From contig JAFEKR010000004.1 in the NCBI GenBank assembly GCA_019022495.1, positions 2,852,001-2,916,000 of the forward strand: DNA of 64,000 nt. Reading direction: 5' to 3'. Below are positions 47,260-57,058 of the stretch, one piece after another; the first letter of the stretch is position 1; each line of letters begins with the position of its first letter. Under the pieces are notes generated by a model, which saw nothing but the letters and a program-made list of their open reading frames with translations, had not been told where the DNA came from and did no database searches. The stretch comes from Epichloe hybrida (lineage: Eukaryota > Ascomycota > Sordariomycetes > Hypocreales > Clavicipitaceae). Both the position numbers and the translations under genes were made by a program.

Positions 47260-48870
47260 TAAATCCGAAATAGATTATAAAGATAAAGATCCAGACATTC
47301 CTAATATTAATAAAGACAACCTCCTTAAAGCTTTTACTACTACCTTTACCCTAGGAGCTAAGAGCAAAGAAAAGCTTTATATATTAAGACTTCCTCCATC
47401 TCCTACTTATTATAATTATTTAGCTAGGCACCTTAAAGAAAAGGTATTTATTAAAGTAAGAGATAAAGAGTATAATAAAGTTATTAATAATAAAGTTACT
47501 ATTAAAGTTAGCAGATTAGAAGTCCCTTTATATATTAAGATCTTAGGACTTACTTAGGTATTTGCTTATAAATTAGATTAATTAGGCTACCTTGTGAGGC
47601 ATAAGGCTTAATTGTGTGTGCTTAGGAATTAGCAAGTAAAAGGGAACCTTTCTATAAGAGCTACTATATTAGTAAGTATTATGTTTAGGCTCCTTATAGT
47701 AATTCTATACTACTTTAACCTTAAAGCTTATTAGTATAATTTTATTACTACTTTCCTAAACTTAAAGCTAGATAAAGAGGTATATTATAAAATACCGCTA
47801 GGTTATAGGGATAAATAAGCTTACTTAAAGCTCTTAAGCACTATTTATAAGCTACATAGAGCTCCCCTTCTTTAGATAAAGGAATTAATTAAATAGTTAG
47901 TAAGTAAAGGATTTATATAAATCTTTAAAGATATTTATGTGTTTATTAAGAATAGATTAATTATCTTCTTCTATATTAATAACCTTATAGCCTTATTTAT
48001 AAAGGGAAAGTTAGCTCTATATAATAAATTTAGAGAGAGACTCTTTAAGAGGTATAATATTAAGAACCTTAGCAAATTACAATAGTTCTTAGGAGTTAAA
48101 ATCATTAGAGATCACAAAAATTAACAATTATAGCTTAATTAGAAGTCCTATTAAAACAAAGCTATAATTAAATTTAATATTAAAGTCCTAGAACAGAAGC
48201 TAATAGCACTAATAACTACTATTTTACTTAATCCCTTTAAAGGTAATATTAATCTAAAGGATTTAAAGAGATATTAATCCCTAGTTAGTACTTTATTATA
48301 TCCTATAATTATTACATAGCTAGATATTACCTTTATAGTATTATAACTATTATAGCACCTTTAACGCCTAGGACCTTAGCATATAGAAGCTATAGAAAAG
48401 GCTCTAGAGTATAGTTATATATAGGGAGATCTCTTAATTAAGTTTAATAGTAATAACCCTAAACTTAAAGTATATAGTAATGCTTCCTTTACTAATAATC
48501 TAGTTATAAGAAGAAGCTTATAGGGCTATATTATAAAACTCTTTAAAGGTCCTATACTCTTTAAAGCAGGAAGATAAAAGACTATAATAACCTTTTCTAT
48601 AGAAGCAAAGCTCCTAGCACTATTATATTATAGTAAAGAGCTAATTACCTTTAAATAATTATATTAGGAAGTTAGATTGTATCTTAGAGATAATACCCTT
48701 AAGATTAAATATAATAATATGTAAATAATTTATCTTCTTAAGGAAGAATTCATTAAGCTTATAATATAACTATACTACATTAATATCTATTATCACTAGC
48801 TTCGTTAAGAGGTTACAAAGGGAACCTTTAATATTACCTAGAAGGTAATAAAAGAAATAATTACTAATAG
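47260..48870 (+). pseudogene. Copia-A array reverse transcriptase and RNase H
   Basis: Colinear with 24799-26460. The RT core reads FYINNLIALF near 47970-48000 for FYVDDLI; RNase H text follows. Stops in all frames. Confidence 0.72.
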
Positions 48871-49080
48871 CCTTATAAAGCTACTAATAGGAAAAGTATT
48901 TACGGATTTTAGATAGGCACTAGGGCTTATATAGTTACTAGATTAAATGCTTAGTACTAACCTAAAAGAGTAGGAATTACTAGAAAATCCTACTATAATT
49001 AATAATAATTAGATTATTACAGAGATTGATTTAATTAAATTATTATAGGATACCTTAATTACAGGCCTCCTAGGGGGATA

Positions 49081-49312
49081 TGTTAGAATCCCGCCGTAAG
49101 CGTTTAACCGCATGCAGGCAACTTAGACACTAGGACCCACCTAACTAGTTACTTTCCAGACCTTTAGTAGATGTATAGTATAGTTTGTATAGGTAGATTA
49201 CACACCCTATAGTATAGGTACTTAGTTATTTAAACCGTAGTCCGCGCCCTCTTACAGGGTTAGGCAACTCAATCGATACCTTCATTTCTGATCCTAGCTG
49301 CTCGGTCCAACA
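49081..49312 (+). repeat. Copia-A array LTR 3
   Basis: 232 bp, TGTTAGAATCCCGCCG to CGGTCCAACA, followed by TSD ATATT. It ends 410 bp before the HAM1-like start codon. Confidence 0.92.
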
Positions 49313-49722
49313 ATATTACATAATATGCAATGTTTCTGTCGTCCGTTTGCAACGTAATCCGTAATCCTCAATACGGGACCTCTTGTCCGATTCCATCCGG
49401 ATTTTGTCAAGACTCGATGGCCCACGACTTGGTGTGATGGAGCCAGAGCGAGCCCGGACTGCAAGCACTCTTCGCGCTCAAAGGGTCAAGGTTGCTTGCT
49501 TGTACATATGCGGCAGATGGTCGGCTAAAGGAGCCGTAGACGTCATCGTTTACACGCATCTTGATTGTTCATCCCAAAACCCTGCATCATCGATAAAGTG
49601 ACTGACCACTTCCCACATTTCATCAACACCCCGTCGTCGCTCATCGTCTTTGAACGGCGTGTTCCGACACAGCCGGTGCCAGCTACCAAGATAAAACCAA
49701 ACACGCTCCACGCTCACCCACC
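49313..49722. other. Upstream region of HAM1-like gene
   Basis: Normal composition; probably the native promoter remnant between the LTR and the start codon. A short open stretch (49383-49601) has no motif and is not called. Confidence 0.55.
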
Positions 49723-51957
49723 ATGTTGACATGCTTTGGACTGTGCGACTCCGACTCGGATGAATCTGAGCGCGAGCCCCTTCTTCCTCAGTACAATGAC
49801 GCCACGTCGCGCCAGACACGGCTCCACGAGAAGCTGCACACGTATCAGATGCTGAGGGCCATGTCCAAGGGGTATATGCCGTCCAACACGCAGACCATCG
49901 TGCACCTCCGCACCTTGCTGGGCGCGGCCATCCTGAACCCTTCGGAATGCAGTGACCTGAGCAATTCCGGACGAGCGCTCGTCCGTACCGTCAGGCTCTG
50001 GCTCAAAGAATTCATGGACTTGCTCGAGAGCAAGAATTCCGAGGACCAGATCCAGGACTTCATATGGTGCCTTTCCAAATCAAGTCTTGGCGTCGACGCC
50101 GGAACCCTCACCGACGGCTTCGCAAAAGGCAAGTCCAAGGCCAACGTCAAGGTGAATGCGACAGTGGAGAGCTTCCGAACAGTCGTTTCTCTCGCACTGC
50201 TCAACAAAGACTTTCGAGTGTTTTTGGCCGACGTGGCTACCATCGCGAAGCAGGTGCTTCGAGATACGGCCGTTGCGTTGGGCCATGCATCCGAGCAAGC
50301 GGGTGACAAGCTCGACACTCCCTCCGAGGACATCGAGGCCTTGAAGAAGACCGATGCCCAGGGCCAACCACCAACGTCAGTCGATGACATGAAGAGAAAG
50401 TCTGCCCAAGTCGCCGAGACGGCGTGCGAAGAGGTGACGCAAGTAGCGCAAGAATCTTACGAAAGCTTGAAGGACCACATGAATGATGAATCTCGCAAGA
50501 TACTGACCAATCGATTGAAAAAGGCCGTCAGCAATCTGCGGCAGCGGCCAGACTACGCCGAGTCGGTGTCAACCTTGTCCAACCTTGTCCAGCGCTATCT
50601 CCAGATTTATCTGGCAATTGGATCGGAAGCTGCGCACGCAGTGGAGGACACCGTTCAGCCGAACAAAGAAGCACATAGAGCAGTCCAAAATTTCTGGCTC
50701 TTTGTTTCGTCCTTTGGAGATGAGTAAAAGTGGGATGCCGTGGTGAAGGCGTTGGGCAAGTTCATGGACAATCACAAAATGGACGAGAACCTCGGCCAGT
50801 TTGTGACGGAATTCGCGACACTAGTGCAGAAGATGCTTTCCGATCCGAACTTCTTTGATGACGTTGAAACTCGTCTTGACGAGTTGCGCGGAAAGCTCAA
50901 CGGCCTCAACTCGGGATCCTCGATCGGGGATGATGTCACCGATGTCCTCACAGCGCTCCAGGGCGCGCTCATGTCGGCTGCCGAAGACGAGCACATCAAC
51001 AAGCTGGTCTCGACCACTCTGCGGCTCATCCATATCCTGTCCCCAGCTGGGAAGGTGGAGAATCCAGAGCTGGTGAACGACTGCATCAATACCTTCATAC
51101 CCCTGCTTGTCCAGTCGATACAACACGTCCCCATTCCCCGCCTGGAGGTGTCCACTCCCGAGATGGATTTGTTGCTGGAGAACGTCATACTCCAGCCTGG
51201 TCAAACGATGAACCACAGCTCCTTTTTACCCTACAACCTGCAGCTCTCCACCCGCAATGACATTGACATCACAAAGGCGCAGTTTGGAACCAGATCTAGC
51301 ATGACGTCGCTGGCCACCATCAAGATTGCCGGCATGTCGATTGCAGCAGAAGACGTGGGCTACTGGATGCGCCTGCACTCGGGCCTGCTGTGGATGGTGG
51401 ACGAGGGCCTGGGCAGCTTCCACCTCGACGAGCGCGGCATCGACGTGACCTTTGACATTGAGTTCGGCAAGGACCGGCTGGAGGAGCTCGTGACGCTGCG
51501 CAATGCAAAGGTCCGCATCCACCACCTCGACTACACGCTGAGCAAGTCCAAGTTTGCCTGCCTGGCGTGGATCCTCAAGCCCCTCATACGCCCGATTCTT
51601 CGGAAAACATTCGAGTCTCAGATGTCGACTGCGATTGAGGACGGGCTCAGGACGCTGAACCGGGAACTGGTGTTTGCCCGCGAGCGGCTGCGCGCCACTC
51701 GCATCTGTAACCCGCATGACGTCTGGACCTTTGTTCGCGCCGTCGCCGCGCGCCTCGTGCCCCGCCAGGACCCTGACGTGCACACGCGTGTCGGGGTGAG
51801 ACCCGGAGAGGGCGTCTTCAAGGGCCGCTATGCCCCGGGTAGTCTGGTGAAGCTTTGGGATGAGGAAGGGCGGGATGCCGAGCAGAACGTGTTTGAGTAC
51901 AGGCGGGATGGCTGGCGCAATGGCATCTTTGACGTTCAGACTGTTCCGGCCATGTGA
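49723..51957 (+). pseudogene. HAM1-like (HAM1_N / HAM1_C) protein with one nonsense codon
   Basis: The frame MLTCFGLCDSDSDESEREPLLPQ continues for 334 codons to TAA at 50725, then stays open in the same frame to 51957, for about 744 residues. The N-terminal half is helical and charged, the HAM1_N type. The C-terminal half holds a lipid-transfer-like beta region (YWMRLHSGLLWMVDEGLG, GIDVTFDIEFG) and ends FDVQTVPAM, the HAM1_C type. In Neurospora ham-1 is linked to hyphal fusion; I infer relation only. The stop lies between SSFGDE and KWDAVVKALGKF with no room for an intron. CAA-to-TAA (a CpA change) is the simplest parent. No other damage is visible, so this may be a fresh pseudogene, a readthrough case or an error. 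Confidence 0.75.
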
Positions 51958-52547
51958 AAGGCGAGCGAGGGTTTAGCAGCCTCTCTCACGACAAAGCTCT
52001 CACGACAAGGAGGTCGTCTGTTGAGTACCCACGGGAAGTTTGAGCTTCATGACGACGACATTTGGTACCGTAGTACGGATTACTACCGACTGGTTCACAG
52101 CACACGAAACCAAGTTAGTTGATCGGCGTTTTTTAGTTTAATAAAAAAGTATGAAACAAGGCATAAGTGGCTAGTATTTGGAACTCTCTCGTTGTCTCTC
52201 GTTGTCGTTGAGGACACGAGGACACGATGCGCGGGCGGGGCGGGGCCAAGTGCGTTGCCCGTTTAGGCAAGCGGATTGAGAATTGGACGAATGTGCGGGG
52301 CCCTGAAAAGGGGCGCTCCATGCATGGCTCCTTGTTAGCCGGCCAATGTACATATACAAGAGAAAGCCAGTGGTGACAGCTGCTTGCAGTCCGAGTCGGG
52401 CCCGCTGCCAGCTGCCGAACGTCCGGCGCTCGGGGCAAGTGCAGCGGGGGCCCCATGTACAATAACTTGACGCGTCCAAGGCCCAATCTTCCAACTCTCA
52501 CCATTCCAGATTCACAACCACGCCCATTGTGTCATCCGCGCCTCACA
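51958..52547. other. Intergenic / pyruvate decarboxylase promoter
   Basis: No gene. The 100 bases before 52548 are pyrimidine-rich (CCAATCTTCCAACTCTCACC), typical of a strongly expressed fungal promoter end. Confidence 0.55.
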
Positions 52548-54278
52548 ATGGCTCCCGTCAAGCTTGCACAGTACCTGTTCGCCAGGCTGCGCCAGCTCGG
52601 CATCGACTCGGTGCACGGCGTCCCCGGCGACTTCAACCTCACCATGCTGGACCACGTGGAGCCCGCCGGTCTGAACTGGGTCGGCAATGCCAACGAACTC
52701 AATGCCGCCTATGCTGCCGACGGCTACGCCAGGATCAAGGGACTCGGTGCCGTCGTGACAACCTTTGGCGTGGGAGAGCTCTCGGCCATCAACGCCATCG
52801 CCGGTGCCTATGCCGAGTTCGCCCCCGTCGTGCACGTTGTGGGCATCCCCGCTCGCCAACTGCACGAGACGCGGACCTTGATGCACCATACCCTGAATGA
52901 TGGCGAGTACAAGCGCTTCTCGCAGATGGCGGCTCAGGTCACCATTGCCCAGACTAGGCTGTGGGATCCGCTCACGAGTGCGCAGCAGGTGGATGATATC
53001 TTGGCCCAGTGTCTGTTGCATTGCAGGCCCGTTTACATTGAGCTTCCCGTTGACTTGGTCGACGCCTTGGTTTCCGGAGACCGGCTGCAAACACCGATTC
53101 GGATTCCAGAGCCAGACGAGATTCCTCCCACCCTGGACGACCTCGTTTCCAAGGTCATCGGCAAGATGGAGGCTGCCAGGCAGCCCATCATTTACGTCGA
53201 TGGTGAGAGCAGACCGTTGCGCATTCTGGATGCCCTGCAACAGCTTGTTTCCGCCACAAAGTGGCCCACGTTTACTTCGCCATTTGGTAAAGGGCTGGTG
53301 GAGGAAACGGAGCAGAACTACCACGGCGTCTACCAGGGACAATGGGGAGATGACAAGGTCCATGACTTCGTCAATGGCACCGACCTGGTGCTCTGCTTCG
53401 GTCCACACCTCAGCGGCACCAACACATACATGTGGAACAGCATACCGCAGGGGGGCGAGACGATTTCTTTCACCACCACCGGCGTCAAGATGGGCGCTGA
53501 ACACTATCGAGATATCCCCGCCAAGCTCATCATGTCTCGCTTGGTCAAAGCTCTGGACGTGAGCAAGATCAAGTCCTACAGCCCTTACCCTCGGATCCCC
53601 AAGTATGAGCTCTTGGACGCTTCGTCGCCGCCCGGAGATGACATGATCAAGCAGGACAAGGTGTGGAGAATCCTCGGCAACCTCATCCGACCAGGTGACA
53701 TCGTCATGGGCGAGACGGGAACACCTGGATTTGGCGTGCGTGAGATGCCCTTGCAGAAGCACTGCAGGTTGTTCACTCATGTTACCTGGCTCTCCATCGG
53801 CTACATGCTCCCCGCAGCTCAAGGTGCCGCCCTGGCCCAAAGGGAGCTTATCGCGGCCTCGAAATGGCACGGCATCAAGAAGGCCAAGACGATCCTCTTC
53901 ATCGGCGACGGCAGCTTCCAGATGACGGCTCAGGAGATGTCCACCATGGTCAAACACGACCTTGATGTCATCATCGTGCTGATCAACAACGACGGCTATT
54001 CAATCGAGCGATTCATTCACGGCAGAAAGCAAGGATACAACGACGTGGCCCGGTGGCGATACCTGGAGGCTCCCAGCTTCTTCGGCGCACCAAAGGACAC
54101 CTTTACCGCATCAGCCAAAACTTGGGCTGAGCTGAGGACAATCTTGGAGAATGACAGGGCGAACAATACGCGGGGTTTGTCCATGATTGAGGTGGTCATG
54201 GAGAGGGAGGATGCCCCGCCCGGCCAGTTGCAGAAGGTTTTGGACATGCAGATTGAGCGGGAGGGCAAGACGGCATGA
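52548..54278 (+). CDS. Pyruvate decarboxylase-type ThDP enzyme
   Basis: It decarboxylates pyruvate (or a related 2-oxo acid) to an aldehyde, feeding ethanol formation in the cytosol. 576 residues without introns, close to yeast PDC at about 563. Catalytic residues align with yeast PDC: Asp28 in GVPGDFNL, Glu50 in GNANELNAAYAADGYAR, the His pair in MHHTL, and Glu in NNDGYSIE. The ThDP site is GDGSFQMT to INND, the GDG-x-NN motif with normal spacing. ATG at 52548 (CACAATGGC) is chosen over the in-frame ATG at 52455 because the homologous N-terminus starts there and the context is better. It may instead be a paralogue acting on phenylpyruvate or indolepyruvate; sequence alone does not decide. 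Confidence 0.93.
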   Translation: MAPVKLAQYLFARLRQLGIDSVHGVPGDFNLTMLDHVEPAGLNWVGNANELNAAYAADGYARIKGLGAVVTTFGVGELSAINAIAGAYAEFAPVVHVVGIPARQLHETRTLMHHTLNDGEYKRFSQMAAQVTIAQTRLWDPLTSAQQVDDILAQCLLHCRPVYIELPVDLVDALVSGDRLQTPIRIPEPDEIPPTLDDLVSKVIGKMEAARQPIIYVDGESRPLRILDALQQLVSATKWPTFTSPFGKGLVEETEQNYHGVYQGQWGDDKVHDFVNGTDLVLCFGPHLSGTNTYMWNSIPQGGETISFTTTGVKMGAEHYRDIPAKLIMSRLVKALDVSKIKSYSPYPRIPKYELLDASSPPGDDMIKQDKVWRILGNLIRPGDIVMGETGTPGFGVREMPLQKHCRLFTHVTWLSIGYMLPAAQGAALAQRELIAASKWHGIKKAKTILFIGDGSFQMTAQEMSTMVKHDLDVIIVLINNDGYSIERFIHGRKQGYNDVARWRYLEAPSFFGAPKDTFTASAKTWAELRTILENDRANNTRGLSMIEVVMEREDAPPGQLQKVLDMQIEREGKTA

Positions 54279-54597
54279 TGGCTTTGACGAGCGGAGGGTA
54301 TCTATCATGTCATGAGCGCGTGGCAAAGAAGATGACGAGGAAGAAATCTGTTCATAGATGATATCATGCCAAAGTACAAAGTGGAGCCACTGACGTCGTC
54401 CAGCGAGCTTAAGAGAAAAAAAGCAATTTAATTTACAGTACCCCACACGCGGCTCTCCTCCTTCCTTCGATTCGGTTCCGGTTTTCGTCATGTACATTGG
54501 AAAACCAGGAAAGAAAAACTTCCCCTGGCCGCCTGTCTGCCTGATCAACTTGGCCCCCTTCTTGAGCCGGATTGCTTCCGAAGAAACACTCTTGGCA
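54279..54597. other. Intergenic, PDC to amidotransferase
   Basis: 319 bp. An in-frame ATG at 54490 could extend the amidotransferase N-terminus by 36 residues, but that stretch is unlike the family. Confidence 0.55.
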
Positions 54598-55533
54598 ATG
54601 TCTCAACTACACAAACCAACGGCGGACTCGTCGGTAGTCCGCATCATGGTGTTGGAGACTGACGAACCTCATCCCGACACACAGAGCGAACGAGGCTCAT
54701 TCGGCCAGATCCTGCACCACCATTTCGCCAAGGCTGGCGCAGAGCACCACCCGCCTCTTGCCGTGGAAACAAACCAAGTGTTTGTCGTGACGGAGCGAGG
54801 GGGACGGATGCCCGACAAGGAAGAGCTCGACGGGTACGACGGGCTGCTCATCACGGGGAGCATGTACGACGCGCATGGCGAGGATCCCTGGATCCTCGAG
54901 CTCCTCGCTCTGCTAAAAGGTATGGCCGGCGAACCATGGCGCATCACAAGCTGACAGGAACTGACATGAAGCATTGCGGCGGAGCAAGACGTCTGGAGAA
55001 GCAAGCCGGACTTCCACTTCACGGGCGTCTGCTTCGGGCACCACCTGCTCGCGCGACTCCTCGGCGGCACCGTCGGCCCTGCCCCCTCGGGAGACTGGGA
55101 GCTCGGCCACTGCCGCATCGACCTCGCGCCCGTCGGGCAGCGGCTCTTCCGCACCCGCGACCGTCACGTCCACCTCCACCAGATGCACCAGGATCAGGTG
55201 TCGGAGAGGCCGACGCCCGAGACGGCCGGGGGCCTGCTCGCGCGGGATGCCGAGGTCGCGTGCTGGGGCGGCAGCGAGCACACGCCCGTCCAGGGACTGT
55301 ACATCCCCAACAGGCTGTTCACGACGCAGGCGCACCTGGCGTTTGACGAGGACATGGTGAAGCGGCAGATTGGCATGAGGGTCGAGCGGGGCAGCATCCG
55401 GGATGTGGAACATGCGGATCGGGCGTCGGAGACGGCGCACTTGGAGCATGACGGGCTCGAGGTCGCCAAGGCCATTCTGAGGCTGTTCGTCTATGATGAT
55501 GATGGGATGGATTTCGCGGGGGGGGTTATTTGA
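54598..55533 (+). CDS. Class I glutamine amidotransferase-like protein
   Basis: GATase1 proteins hydrolyse glutamine or related amides with a Cys-His-Glu triad; fungal single-domain members are of uncertain substrate. Exon 1 is 54598-54919 and exon 2 is 54989-55533, giving 288 residues. The 69-bp intron starts GTATGG and ends GCAAG at 54988; this acceptor restores frame as LLKDVWRSKPDFHFTG. Earlier AGs at 54957, 54971 and 54984 give stops or wrong phase. The nucleophile Cys sits in GVCFGHHLLARLLGG (normally GHQ). His and acidic residues are in TTQAHLAFDE. The N-terminus has GLLITGSMYDAH. It lies downstream of PDC on the same strand, with no proof of co-regulation. Confidence 0.85.
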
Positions 55534-56056
55534 TTTTGCTTGTCTGTGTTGTGATAAAACTGGTTCTCGGACTTTTTAGGAGGAATACTACGGATGGTCG
55601 CACAATTCATGGAACGTCAACAGTAACGTCAACTTGCCTGAAAGCAATGAATGGCGCGGTAAACGACCGATGTGTCTGTGTGCAAAATCCGGCGGCGGTG
55701 AGGTCAGTCGCCGAGTGATGCCGGATTAGGACGCTGGCGTTGCGATTTCACAGTTTCTTTTAGAAACACATCGCTCTCAATTCAAGCAGCGATTATACCT
55801 AATAACTGATTTGTGGCGGCCGTTAAGCAAACATTCGAGTAGGTACCACGTCCCCTATGCACTTCGGCAGATGGCTAATGGATGTCGATATCGCAGAATC
55901 GCGTGCCATCATGGCTGACTCAGGATGCGGAAATTGCACCGATGGTATAACTGCCACCGGCCAAATATGTGCCTCGTGCGGCAAAAAGAGGACGCGACAA
56001 ACACATTCGAACAACAACAATGCAAAGCCAAGCCGAATTGAGTTTGCCCGGGCATA
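55534..56056. other. Intergenic, amidotransferase to MITE
   Basis: Contains one small possible gene (55911-56084, listed separately); otherwise I see nothing. Confidence 0.5.
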
Positions 56057-56084
56057 CAGTAAATCTCGGCTGCAACAAAGTTAA
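55911..56084 (+). CDS. Possible small CxxC-CxxC zinc-ribbon peptide
   Basis: ATG in the context CATCATGGCT opens MADSGCGNCTDGITATGQIC and continues ASCGKKRTRQ. It has two CxxC pairs ten residues apart, the spacing of small zinc ribbons. The last nine codons run into the MITE left end at 56057, so its natural end may have been replaced. I see no homolog by memory; it could be chance or the exon of a lost gene. Confidence 0.3.
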   Translation: MADSGCGNCTDGITATGQICASCGKKRTRQTHSNNNNAKPSRIEFARAYSKSRLQQS

Positions 56085-56106
56085 TCTCGTATCCAGGGTG
56101 GAGCCT
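56057..56106 (+). repeat. MITE left terminal inverted repeat
   Basis: CAGTAAATCTCGGCTGCAAC inward to GGTGGAGCCT; matches the complement of 56512-56561 at 48 of 50 positions by eye. Confidence 0.9.
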
Positions 56107-56168
56107 CTAAGTCTAGATTAGGTAGGCGGTAAAGAATCTTAGCATATGCTAAAGACCACAGTGTATTA

Positions 56169-56340
56169 GTCAATTCGTCAATTCGTCAATTCGTCAATTC
56201 GTCAATTCGTCAATTCGTCAATTCGTCAATTCGTCAATTCGTCAATTCGTCAATTCGTCAATTCGTCAATTCGTCAATTCGTCAATTCGTCAATTCGTCA
56301 ATTCGTCAATTCGTCAATTCGTCAATTCGTCAATTCGTCA
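56169..56340. repeat. 8-bp minisatellite, GTCAATTC x about 21.5
   Basis: Perfect head-to-tail GTCAATTC units over 172 bp, passing into a decayed edge (GTCAATCAATTCGTTAATTAATT). It lies wholly within the MITE. Confidence 0.96.
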
Positions 56341-56415
56341 ATCAATTCGTTAATTAATTTGCTAGTTATAGGGGCTATAGGTAGTATATGCCCTATAATA
56401 TAGTGCTATAACTTT

Positions 56416-56495
56416 GCATATGCTAGGCATATGCTGCCCTATTATATAATTTATACTATACGTTAGCATATGCCTAGCATATGCGAGGCATATGC
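56416..56495. repeat. 11-bp-phased GCATATGC palindromes
   Basis: Perfect octamers start at 56416, 56427, 56466, 56477 and 56488, with 11-bp steps in each group. A sixth lies at 56142 on the other side of the minisatellite. The spacing is about one helical turn, as for a row of protein sites on one DNA face. Confidence 0.85.
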
Positions 56496-56511
56496 TATTC
56501 TGCCCGTCACA

Positions 56512-56561
56512 AGGCCCCACCCTGGATACGAGATCAACTTTGTTGCAGCCGAGATTTACTG
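56512..56561 (-). repeat. MITE right terminal inverted repeat
   Basis: Reads inward on the minus strand as the partner of 56057-56106, ending at the TA at 56562. Confidence 0.9.
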
Positions 56562-56563
56562 TA

Positions 56564-57058
56564 ACCCCAGTTTGCCCACACAGCGCGTGCGATGGCATAC
56601 TCAGGTACTTGTTGTGAAAGGAAGTGACGTTTTTGGAGCCGGAAGACCAGGACGCAATTGTAAAGGAAATATGCTACATCGACTTTGAAATGAAGATAGA
56701 CATTCCCTTGGTCATCCGAGACCTACTGTAGCATAACAAAATCTGGTTACCGAGCTGATTGAGTGCATTTGCACATTCAGCAGAGTTTTTAGGTGCGATG
56801 CGCTCAGTTGCAATCGCACTTCAGTCCTTGAGTGCAATCGCACTTATCTCGGCTGTAATTTTTTCCGAGGGTAAAGGTCAAAGCTCAATCCGTCTCTTAT
56901 TTTTAGGCCGCATGTGGTCAAACCTTTCACACCTCCTTGATGATCTCTCTCCTCGCAGGGACGGTACAACGCTGATGGTGCCCTGTCGGAAGCCTGGAAA
57001 CCTCGATCCTACTTTGACTCTGGTAATTACTTATTGACGTCGTTATCTGGCGATTAGG
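56564..57058. other. Intergenic, MITE to kinase-like gene
   Basis: No gene. AGTGCAATCGCACTT-like sequences recur at about 56810-56845 (TTGCAATCGCACTT and GTGCAATCGCACTT, 23-24 bp apart), possible binding sites. Confidence 0.5.

Larger units (their letters stand above)
41779..49312 (+). mobile_element. Copia-A compound array: three LTRs, chimeric interior
   Basis: ATATT flanks the whole unit (41774-41778 and 49313-49317). Inside, in order: LTR 41779-42010; interior from the primer site through Gag to the end of integrase (42011-44935); interior starting again at the primer site with Gag, joined at 46145-46155 to the end of RNase H (44936-46381); LTR 46382-46613; interior from integrase through RNase H (46614-49080); LTR 49081-49312. 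About 430 bp of integrase is present twice. Junctions fall at short shared sequences. The central segment and its borders are visibly less RIPed than the outer parts. Confidence 0.88.
56057..56561. mobile_element. Tc1/mariner-type MITE (505 bp, TA duplication)
   Basis: Two 50-bp terminal inverted repeats, 56057-56106 and 56512-56561, begin CAGTAAATCTCGGCTGCAAC and differ at two positions, both transitions. TA lies directly outside each end (56055-56056 and 56562-56563), as in Tc1/mariner/pogo insertions. There is no transposase frame. The interior holds an 8-bp minisatellite (56169-56340) and six GCATATGC palindromes. Confidence 0.9.

Noticed and set aside
50725..50762. Intron hiding the HAM1-like stop codon
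   Set aside because: The only possible intron would be under 40 bp and would remove sequence that fits the flanking protein.
52512..53957. 481-residue open frame antisense to pyruvate decarboxylase
   Set aside because: It is the codon-bias shadow of the sense gene and has no protein motif.
54920..54972. Frameshift in the amidotransferase
   Set aside because: Using the acceptor at 54988 instead of 54971 restores phase and a conserved-looking junction, so the gene is intact.
56169..56340. CRISPR array
   Set aside because: Units are contiguous 8-mers with no spacers; it is a minisatellite in eukaryotic DNA.
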